Source of the DNA: Candidatus Wildermuthbacteria bacterium GWA2_46_15
GTDB taxonomy: Bacteria > Patescibacteriota > Minisyncoccia > Minisyncoccales > GWA2-46-15
NCBI GenBank assembly: GCA_001823105.1
Contig: MHTO01000026.1
Span: 11,674-22,482, forward strand
Direction: 5' to 3'
Length of the DNA stretch: 10,809 bases
This document shows, one piece after another, positions 1-4,728 of this stretch. The notes beneath the pieces are model-generated. The model was given only the letters and a program-made list of their open reading frames with translations. It did no database searches and was not told the DNA's origin. A program made the position numbers and the translations under genes. Numbering within the stretch: the first letter of the stretch is position 1; each line of letters starts with the position of its first letter.

Positions 1-647
1 TCGGCGGCGGTGACGGATTCAATGAGGGGCTGGAAGAACTTGTTGAAAGGCGTCCAGTCCTTCATCTGCATCGCCAGCCGTACCAGACCGTCGGTGGAAA
101 CGATCACGGATTTGATCGACGACACGTGGTAGACCATGATCTCGACGCGATCAATGGCGTCGGTCACGGTCAGGAATACGGTTTCGTTCGCGTACTCTCC
201 CTTTTGCTGACCTATCAGAGAGAAGAACGAACCGTCTTCCAGCTGAGTCACGGCGAAGCCGTCGCCGAGACGAGCCACCGCCACCAATTCATCGGTCACG
301 ACCACGACCCAGAGCGTACACGCCAAATCCCGGAGATCAACGCTTTCTTCTGACGCCAGCGTTTCCAACGCCAGGCGCGCTTGCTCAAAAGCGTTGAGGA
401 GAAAGCGCATCCAGCCAACCCCGAGTTGGGGAAAGGCGGCGCTTTGGGCAAAGGCCATCACGGCTTTGACGGCTTCGGTAGAACCAAGCTCAGAACGCTT
501 GGCCGAACCGGCGCCGTCGGCGACCGCAATCACCAAAGTGCCATCGGGAAACTGCGCGCAGGCGTGGGCGTCTTGGCAGGGTGTGCTGAGTTTCAGGTGG
601 GACGTTCCCTGCCTTGACGCCCCAGCGATCTTCCAGTAGTTCTTCAT
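1..647 (-). CDS. PP2C-family serine/threonine protein phosphatase, TerY-P type (partial, 3' end outside window)
   Basis: Seen: an open frame from ATG at 647 runs leftward without a stop to base 1 (215 codons). Metal-site motifs of the PP2C fold appear in order: PCQDA (residues 23-27, Asp26), VADGAGSAKRSELGS (42-56, Asp44-Gly45), GDG (128-130, where classic PP2Cs have GD[SG]), GEYANETVFLT (150-160) and STDGL (184-188, Asp186). The spacing and the GAGSAKRS and EYANET signatures fit the PP2C_2 subgroup. Known for the family: Mn/Mg-dependent dephosphorylation of phospho-Ser/Thr in the cytoplasm. No signal peptide or membrane segment is visible. The start is fixed by AAGGAG 7 nt upstream and by a strong promoter. 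The TerY-like VWA gene lies directly upstream on the same strand; in TerY-P modules this pair works with a protein kinase, which I infer lies beyond base 1. The last metal-binding motif is outside the window. Base composition is more GC-rich than the plus-strand genes. Confidence 0.9.
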   Translation of the reverse strand, partial: MKNYWKIAGASRQGTSHLKLSTPCQDAHACAQFPDGTLVIAVADGAGSAKRSELGSTEAVKAVMAFAQSAAFPQLGVGWMRFLLNAFEQARLALETLASEESVDLRDLACTLWVVVVTDELVAVARLGDGFAVTQLEDGSFFSLIGQQKGEYANETVFLTVTDAIDRVEIMVYHVSSIKSVIVSTDGLVRLAMQMKDWTPFNKFFQPLIESVTAA

Positions 648-654
648 GACGATT

Positions 655-660
655 CTCCTT
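655..660 (-). promoter_or_regulatory. Ribosome binding site of the PP2C gene
   Basis: AAGGAG on the minus strand, 7 nt before the ATG at 647; it fixes that start. It sits in a 9-mer, CACAAGGAG (655-663), which recurs exactly before the VWA gene at 1562-1570. Confidence 0.85.
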
Positions 661-709
661 GTGTGAACTTATCTGACGTTATTCAATTGCCAACGAGCTT
701 GATGAACAA

Positions 710-738
710 AGTATAACATATTTAGAATAAAATGTCAA
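710..738 (-). promoter_or_regulatory. Sigma-70 promoter of the PP2C gene
   Basis: On the minus strand, TTGACA (733-738) and TATACT (710-715) are separated by exactly 17 bp. This is a full-consensus -35 and a 5/6 -10. Transcription should start near 703, giving a leader of about 56 nt. Lying downstream of the VWA terminator, it makes the phosphatase its own transcription unit. Confidence 0.85.
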
Positions 739-765
739 GATAAATAGGTTGACCTTTGCAACGTA

Positions 766-793
766 AAAGGCACACTGACTTCAGTGTGCCTTT
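766..793 (-). terminator. Intrinsic terminator after the VWA gene
   Basis: AAAGGCACACTGA (766-778) and its exact complement TCAGTGTGCCTTT (781-793) form a 12-bp stem (13 counting the closing A/T) with a tetraloop. Read on the minus strand the stem ends in TTTT followed by ACG, a short U tract. It lies 23 bp after the VWA stop. The other strand has only TTT, so minus-strand action is favoured. Confidence 0.8.
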
Positions 794-815
794 GGCTGTG
801 GTGAGATGGAAAGTG

Positions 816-1553
816 CTAAACCGAGGTGTCGATGATGATGCCGCCGGGGACAGGGGGCAAGGCGACCTGGTCGCCGAGCCGCGACTGCGCGACAGAACTG
901 ACGCTTTTCGAGAGCCAGACGAACAGCTCTTTGAAGTCCAGTCCGGCCATCTTGAGCGCCAAGCCTTTCGCCGAAAACTGCTTGAGGACTTCCACGTCCG
1001 CCTGATCGCCGACGGCGATCGGGAACATGGTGACGCCCTTACGCAGTTCCTCATCCTTGCTCGCGGCGGCGGCCCGCTGCCAGGTGCCATCGGGTTCGCC
1101 TAGGGGGGCGCCGTCCGTCATGACGAACATGAACGGGCGAAAGTAATCCACGGCGTTGGCTTTGTACATCGCCTTGCGCGCGCGCAGGATTTCCAAGCCC
1201 TTGAGCACGGCGGTACCCAGCGCGGTTTGACCGCCGGTCACGAGGGTCGGCGCGTTGAACTCGGCGCCGAGGACGAAAGCGTCGTTCTCGTCCGCCGCAG
1301 TCGTGAGCGTTTCGCTACGGGTATCGAGGACGCGCACGTTGCTGTCGAAAGCAACAATGGCGACCTCGACGCGCATGGCGGTCAGCTGATCACCGCGAAT
1401 GGCGGACTGGAACGCCTTCAGCCCTTCGTTGAGCTGGGCGATCGGCGCGCCGCTCATGGATCCGGAAACGTCGAGCACCAACATGGTTGGCGCCCTCGGC
1501 TCCGGGTTCTCGGCGAACTCGAGCTCCATCTCTGCTTGCTTCTTGTCGTCCAT
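816..1553 (-). CDS. TerY-like von Willebrand factor type A (VWA) domain protein
   Basis: Seen: 245 residues, almost all a single VWA domain from about residue 22 to 225. The metal-ion-dependent adhesion site is complete: DVSGS (Asp28, Ser30, Ser32), Thr110 in GGQTALG and Asp147 in MTDGAP. The segment SGSMSGAPIAQLNEGLKAF and the GGQTALG and TDGAP motifs match TerY rather than CoxE- or BatA-type VWA proteins. There is no signal peptide or transmembrane helix, so it should be cytoplasmic. Compared with TerY proteins that carry a C-terminal zinc ribbon, this one ends soon after the domain in a short Pro/Gly/Ile tail. Known for the family: metal-dependent protein-protein scaffold in TerY-P modules beside a PP2C phosphatase and a kinase. 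The ATG is supported by AAGGAGG 7 nt upstream. It has its own promoter and terminator, and the PP2C gene follows downstream. The biological signal is unknown; a role in tellurite resistance itself should not be assumed. Confidence 0.9.
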   Translation of the reverse strand: MDDKKQAEMELEFAENPEPRAPTMLVLDVSGSMSGAPIAQLNEGLKAFQSAIRGDQLTAMRVEVAIVAFDSNVRVLDTRSETLTTAADENDAFVLGAEFNAPTLVTGGQTALGTAVLKGLEILRARKAMYKANAVDYFRPFMFVMTDGAPLGEPDGTWQRAAAASKDEELRKGVTMFPIAVGDQADVEVLKQFSAKGLALKMAGLDFKELFVWLSKSVSSVAQSRLGDQVALPPVPGGIIIDTSV

Positions 1554-1560
1554 TGTAGGA

Positions 1561-1567
1561 CCTCCTT
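1561..1567 (-). promoter_or_regulatory. Strong ribosome binding site of the VWA gene
   Basis: AAGGAGG on the minus strand, 7 nt before the ATG at 1553, identical in spacing to the site before the PP2C gene. It decides the start codon. Confidence 0.88.
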
Positions 1568-1580
1568 GTGGGGAATTGGG

Positions 1581-1596
1581 ATTGACAGATTGACAA
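1581..1596. repeat. Tandem 8-bp repeat in the VWA leader
   Basis: ATTGACAG is followed directly by ATTGACAA, so TTGACA recurs at 1582 and 1590. On the VWA transcript this is part of the 5' leader (TTGTCAATCTGTCAAT). The same core recurs as an inverted pair at 1640-1659, suggesting extra binding half-sites, though chance cannot be excluded. Confidence 0.5.
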
Positions 1597-1616
1597 TGTT
1601 CTACTGTCGTACCTCA

Positions 1617-1645
1617 ATGATAACATATGTTTTATAATTTGTCAA
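1617..1645 (-). promoter_or_regulatory. Sigma-70 promoter of the VWA gene
   Basis: On the minus strand, TTGACA (1640-1645) and TATCAT (1617-1622) are 17 bp apart. The transcript should begin near 1610, with a leader of about 57 nt. The spacer ends in ATATGT just before the -10, closely like the PP2C promoter (AATATGT). Confidence 0.82.
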
Positions 1646-1659
1646 TAGATGTATTGACA
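1640..1659. promoter_or_regulatory. Palindromic operator candidate between divergent units
   Basis: TGTCAATA (1640-1647) and TATTGACA (1652-1659) are perfect inverted repeats with a 4-bp GATG spacer. The left arm contains the whole -35 box of the VWA promoter, so a dimeric regulator bound here would block it. The site is also about 35 bp upstream of the -35 of the divergent response-regulator promoter. The dyad is seen; the operator function is inferred. Confidence 0.5.
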
Positions 1660-1693
1660 AAGCGGGATAGGCCCATTTTATCACACAAACGGC

Positions 1694-1722
1694 TTGTAAG
1701 CTTCTCTTGAGACCGGTATAAT
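1694..1722 (+). promoter_or_regulatory. Sigma-70 promoter of the response regulator-apgM unit
   Basis: TTGTAA (1694-1699) and an exact TATAAT (1717-1722) are spaced by 17 bp. Transcription should start near 1729, about 30 nt before the ATG at 1760. No good Shine-Dalgarno sequence is visible in that leader (only AAGAA at 1745-1749). Confidence 0.75.
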
Positions 1723-1759
1723 AAAATTGAGCGAATAATCTCTTAAGAACCTCGAACAT

Positions 1760-2119
1760 ATGTCCCGTCTCTTAATCGTCGAGGATGAGCCATTGCTCGC
1801 CGAGATGTATAAAGACAGTTTTAAAGAAGCGGGCTTTCAGGTTGTTTCGGTTCCTAATATAGAAAACGCCCTCAAGGAGATCGAAACCAGAAGCCCTGAT
1901 TTGATCATTCTGGACATCCTGCTTCTCGATGAAAATGGCCTGTCTTTGATTGAAAAGATAAAAGAACAGAAAAGAAACATTCCTTTTCTCGTCCTCTCGA
2001 ATTATGACGACCCCGAAACTATCGAAAAAGCCTTTAAACTGGGGACGAAAGACTATTTATTAAAGACCGATTTTACTCCTTTAGGATTAATCAGAGAGAT
2101 CAAGAGATACTTGGAATGA
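1760..2119 (+). CDS. Single-domain response regulator (CheY-like receiver)
   Basis: Seen: 119 residues forming one receiver domain with no output domain. The acidic pair Glu8-Asp9 follows the first strand (LLIVEDE), the phospho-acceptor is Asp52 in LIILDILL, the switch residue is Ser80 in FLVLSNYDD, and the conserved Lys is Lys102 in DYLLK. All five signature positions are therefore present. Known for the family: a sensor kinase phosphorylates the Asp and the protein then acts by protein-protein contact. No histidine kinase lies in the window, so the partner is elsewhere. Its stop overlaps the apgM start as ATGA (2116-2119), implying translational coupling. A promoter with exact TATAAT lies about 40 bp upstream. 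The ATG at 1760 gives a standard receiver N-terminus although its ribosome site is weak. Target and signal cannot be read from the sequence. Confidence 0.92.
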   Translation: MSRLLIVEDEPLLAEMYKDSFKEAGFQVVSVPNIENALKEIETRSPDLIILDILLLDENGLSLIEKIKEQKRNIPFLVLSNYDDPETIEKAFKLGTKDYLLKTDFTPLGLIREIKRYLE

Positions 2120-3333
2120 AAAAAATCATTTTTATCGTTATTGATGGTCTGCCCGATGAAGCCATTCCTGAACTGGGAAATCGGACTCCGCTGGAGGCCG
2201 CCAATCGCCAGAACCTGGATTATCTCGCCCAAAATGGTTGGTGCGGTTTTTTTAAACCCTTGTTTTTAGGCAAATTACCCGATTCGGAAGAAGTTCATTT
2301 GTCTCTTTTCGGCTATGATCCCCGTCAAAACCTGCCGGGCAGGGGAGTGCTCGAAGCCATGGGGACCGGATTTAATCTTCGGCCGGATGACGTCGCTCTC
2401 CGGGGCAATCTGGCCACGATTGACGATCGGAACAAGATTCTTGACCGCCGGGCCGGGAGAATCAAAACCGCAGACGCGGCCAAACTGGTCAACTCGTTGC
2501 GAGGAATCAAAATTGACGGCGTTGAATTCATCGTCAAGACGGTCTATGGACACCGGCTGGTCGTCGTTTTAAGAAGCAAAAATGTTTCCACCCAAGTTTC
2601 CGACACCGACGACAAAAAGATCCGGATCAAAAAAGATGCCCGGCCATTGAAAAAAGAAAAAGAGGCGGAATTCACGGCCCGGATCTTAAACCAGTTTTTG
2701 GAGCAAGCCCGGCTGATCTTGAGTCAGCATCCCCTCAACCGAAAAAGGACCAAGGCGGGAAAACCGCCGGCCAATTTCATTCTGATTCGAAGCGCGGGCA
2801 AACTAAAGAAAGTTCCGTCTTTCCAGAAAAAGTGGGGACTGAAAGCCGCCTGTGTTTCCAATGGCGCCCTCTACAAAGGGATCGCCAAATTCCTGGGCAT
2901 GACTCTCGTCAAAGAAAGCAGAGGAGACCCGCTCTCCTCCGTCTATATTAAAAACAAATTTCTGGCCGTCAAAAGAACCTTGAAAAAATACGACTTTATC
3001 TTCTGCCACATCAAAGGAGCCGACCTCTTGGCCGAAGACGGAAAGGCCAAAAGGAAAAAGGAATTCATTGAAACTATTGACAAACAATTGCCAATCCTCG
3101 AAAATTTAAAGAGCACTCTTTTGATCGTCACTTCAGATCACGCCACCTCGTCTTTGAAAAGGCAACACGAGAAGTTTCCGGTCCCGATTCTGATCTACCC
3201 CAGCTCAGGAACGATAAAGCGTCAAAAGTTCACCGAAAGAGACTGCCGGAAAGGAAATCTCGGCGAGGTCAAAAACTTGAAAATCATTCCTTTGGTTTTA
3301 AAGATCGCCTCTAGAGAGATAAAAATTAATTAA
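2116..3333 (+). CDS. apgM: Archaeal-type 2,3-bisphosphoglycerate-independent phosphoglycerate mutase
   Basis: Seen: 405 residues, the usual ApgM length and much shorter than GpmI (about 510). The N-terminal metal Asp10 is in VIDGLPDEA; RTPLEAAN and HLSLFGYDP are ApgM landmarks; Ser57 in PDSEEVH is the likely phospho-serine nucleophile; GRGVLEAMG follows. C-terminal ligands by position are Asp303, Asp341-His342 (TSDH) and His351 (RQH). Known reaction: interconversion of 3- and 2-phosphoglycerate with two divalent metals through a phosphoserine, in glycolysis and gluconeogenesis. Odd: the family pattern D-x3-H appears as DLLAED, so the His expected at 307 is Glu. It may be an acid-ligand variant or a weakened enzyme. 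The gene is translationally coupled to the response regulator (ATGA overlap); gap lies further downstream. ApgM genes are common in archaea and in several reduced bacterial lineages. Confidence 0.88.
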   Translation: MKKIIFIVIDGLPDEAIPELGNRTPLEAANRQNLDYLAQNGWCGFFKPLFLGKLPDSEEVHLSLFGYDPRQNLPGRGVLEAMGTGFNLRPDDVALRGNLATIDDRNKILDRRAGRIKTADAAKLVNSLRGIKIDGVEFIVKTVYGHRLVVVLRSKNVSTQVSDTDDKKIRIKKDARPLKKEKEAEFTARILNQFLEQARLILSQHPLNRKRTKAGKPPANFILIRSAGKLKKVPSFQKKWGLKAACVSNGALYKGIAKFLGMTLVKESRGDPLSSVYIKNKFLAVKRTLKKYDFIFCHIKGADLLAEDGKAKRKKEFIETIDKQLPILENLKSTLLIVTSDHATSSLKRQHEKFPVPILIYPSSGTIKRQKFTERDCRKGNLGEVKNLKIIPLVLKIASREIKIN

Positions 3334-3335
3334 TT

Positions 3336-3363
3336 TATAGCGGGCGGTACGCCGCCCGATATA
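3336..3363 (+). repeat. GC-rich intergenic hairpin after apgM
   Basis: CGGGCGG (3341-3347) and CCGCCCG (3352-3358) form a 7-bp all-GC stem with a TACG loop. Across a G/A mismatch the stem continues with TATA/TATA (3336-3339, 3360-3363). No T tract follows, so it is not a classic intrinsic terminator. It could protect the upstream mRNA 3' end, attenuate transcription, or be a dispersed palindromic repeat. Confidence 0.65.
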
Positions 3364-3374
3364 TCGTAAGCGCT

Positions 3375-3776
3375 ATGAAAGTAAAACTCAATTCGTATCT
3401 TATTATCGCTCTGGCCTTCGTGGTGGCCGGAGTCATTCTTTTAGCTGGGCAAATTAAAAATGGCCGCCTCGTCCTGCCGACCATCACCGTCGGGTCTTCG
3501 TCACAGAAATTAGCCGAGAAAGCCATCGACTACATTAATAAAAATCTGGTCCAACCGGGTGTCACGGCCACCATAGTTAAGATCTCTGATGTGGGAAATG
3601 TCTATAAGCTCGATATGAAAGTTGCCGGCCAGAACGCCGAATCCTACGTTACCAAGGATGGTAAATTTTTCTTTCCTGAAGGTTTTGACATGAGCGTCGA
3701 GCTTCCGGCTCAAGGCCAAAGCAATAATTCGGCGCCAGCCAGCGGCAACGCTTCTGGTGGCGGCTGTGGAATATGA
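3375..3776 (+). CDS. Small membrane-anchored protein with cysteine-containing tail, coupled to DsbA
   Basis: Not a family I can name with certainty. Seen: 133 residues with one N-terminal hydrophobic helix (about residues 8-25, after the basic start MKVKLN), so the rest is likely outside the membrane. Residues 42-100 make a small alpha/beta-looking domain (helix AEKAIDYINKNL, then strand-rich text ending YVTKDGKFFFPEGFDM). A Ser/Asn/Ala/Gly linker follows, then GGGCGI with the only cysteine at 131. The stop overlaps the dsbA start as ATGA. From memory, similar IDYINKNL...YVTKDGKFLF segments precede the thioredoxin fold in some archaeal and CPR DsbA-like proteins, so this may be that domain as a separate protein; this was not checked. 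Role inferred: partner, substrate or thiol relay for the adjacent oxidoreductase. No strong ribosome site is visible. Confidence 0.75.
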   Translation: MKVKLNSYLIIALAFVVAGVILLAGQIKNGRLVLPTITVGSSSQKLAEKAIDYINKNLVQPGVTATIVKISDVGNVYKLDMKVAGQNAESYVTKDGKFFFPEGFDMSVELPAQGQSNNSAPASGNASGGGCGI

Positions 3777-4480
3777 AGTCAGAATCGTATCTGGTTCCGG
3801 TCTCGATCGTCGTGGCCGGTGTTATTATTGCCGTCGCCATTTTTACAATCAGCCAAAAAAGCGGCCCGGTCAGCCTGACGCCCTCGTCATCGCCTGAGCA
3901 AGCGAATCTATCACCGGGAGCTGACCAATTCAAAAAAGTGACAGAAAAAATAGACGTCAGCCAAGACCCGGTTTTGGGAACGCCCGAGGCTAAATTATTA
4001 ATGATCGAATTTTCCGATTTCCAATGCCCTTTCTGCCAAAGACACGCACTTAACGCTTTCCCGGAAATCAAAAAGCAATACATTGATACGGGTAAAGTCA
4101 AATTAGTTTTCAAAAATCTGCCGCTGCCGGCCGACAGCCCTCCTTATCATAAAAACGCTCAATTGGCGGCCGAAGCCGGAGAGTGCGCCTTTGAACAAAA
4201 TAAATTTTGGGAATACAAAGATAAATTGTTTCAGGACCAGCAAAAATTAGGCAAAGACGATTTGAAACTCTCGGCTAAAGAGCTCGGATTGGACAGCCAG
4301 AAATTCGATGATTGCCTTGATTCAAGAAAATACGAACGAGAGGTAAAAGAAGATCTGGCCGAGGCCCAAAAGCTGGGTATTGGTGGCACGCCGAGCTTCG
4401 TCATCGGCGACATCCTGGTTGACGGCGCCTATCCTTTTTCAACTTTCGAAAAGATCATTGAAGAAAAATTAAAGCAATAG
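3773..4480 (+). CDS. Membrane-anchored DsbA-like thiol:disulfide oxidoreductase
   Basis: Seen: 235 residues with an uncleaved-looking signal anchor (residues 7-26), a Ser/Pro-rich linker to about residue 60, and a thioredoxin fold with the helical insertion typical of DsbA. The active site is Cys85-Pro-Phe-Cys88 in FSDFQCPFC and the cis-proline is Pro207 in GIGGTPSFVIG. Cys138 (GECAF) and Cys181 (DDCLD) are extra cysteines that recur in Gram-positive and archaeal DsbA/BdbD-like proteins and may form a structural disulfide. Known role: introducing or shuffling disulfides in exported proteins, with the domain facing outside. No DsbB or VKOR partner is in the window to recycle it. Neighbours are the small Cys-tailed protein (ATGA overlap) and a glutaredoxin 5 nt downstream, together a thiol-redox cluster. 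Whether it oxidises or isomerises cannot be told from the CPFC motif alone. Confidence 0.92.
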   Translation: MKSESYLVPVSIVVAGVIIAVAIFTISQKSGPVSLTPSSSPEQANLSPGADQFKKVTEKIDVSQDPVLGTPEAKLLMIEFSDFQCPFCQRHALNAFPEIKKQYIDTGKVKLVFKNLPLPADSPPYHKNAQLAAEAGECAFEQNKFWEYKDKLFQDQQKLGKDDLKLSAKELGLDSQKFDDCLDSRKYEREVKEDLAEAQKLGIGGTPSFVIGDILVDGAYPFSTFEKIIEEKLKQ

Positions 4481-4485
4481 ATAAA

Positions 4486-4719
4486 ATGATTAAGATTTAT
4501 TCGACTCCGAGCTGCCCTTATTGCGTCACCTTAAAAGAATTTTTGAAAGAGAGAAATTTTGAATTTCAAGACATTGATGTCTCCCAAGACGAAAAAGCTT
4601 TAGCAGAGATGATTCAAAAAACCGGCCAATACGGCGTGCCGGTGATAGATATTGACGGGCAAGTAGTGGTAGGGTTTGACAGAGAGAAAATTTCTAAACT
4701 ATTGAACATTAAGGGGTAA
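4486..4719 (+). CDS. Glutaredoxin-family protein (NrdH/Grx-like)
   Basis: Seen: 77 residues, a minimal thioredoxin fold. It starts with the strand IKIYSTPSC, carries the dithiol active site Cys10-Pro-Tyr-Cys13, the cis-proline Pro52 in YGVPVI, and the closing strand and helix with VVVGFDREKISKLL. Length and motifs suit single-domain glutaredoxin or NrdH. There is no signal peptide, so it is cytoplasmic, unlike the exported DsbA-like protein 5 nt upstream. Known role: reduction of protein disulfides using glutathione or thioredoxin reductase; many organisms of the suspected type lack glutathione, so an NrdH-like thioredoxin-reductase link is possible but not shown. The next gene (gap) begins 9 nt after its stop, and the AAGGGG at the 3' end of this gene serves as the ribosome site for gap. 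Confidence 0.9.
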   Translation: MIKIYSTPSCPYCVTLKEFLKERNFEFQDIDVSQDEKALAEMIQKTGQYGVPVIDIDGQVVVGFDREKISKLLNIKG

Positions 4720-4728
4720 GTTGACTAT

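Noticed and set aside
126..639. Plus-strand open frames antisense to the PP2C gene
   Set aside because: Low-complexity translations without motifs; the minus-strand phosphatase explains the region fully.
756..1637. Long plus-strand open frames antisense to the VWA gene
   Set aside because: GC-rich coding sequence keeps opposite frames open. Their translations show no recognisable domains, and the VWA frame has MIDAS residues, a ribosome site and a promoter.
1654..1682. TTGACA at 1654 read as a plus-strand -35 box
   Set aside because: The hexamer 17 bp downstream is TTTATC, a poor -10. The response regulator has a better promoter at 1694-1722, and this TTGACA is better explained as one arm of the dyad.
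1554..1759. tRNA, small RNA gene or phage attachment site at the composition break
   Set aside because: No cloverleaf, no tRNA-like 3' end and no long direct repeats were found; promoters and the dyad account for the segment.
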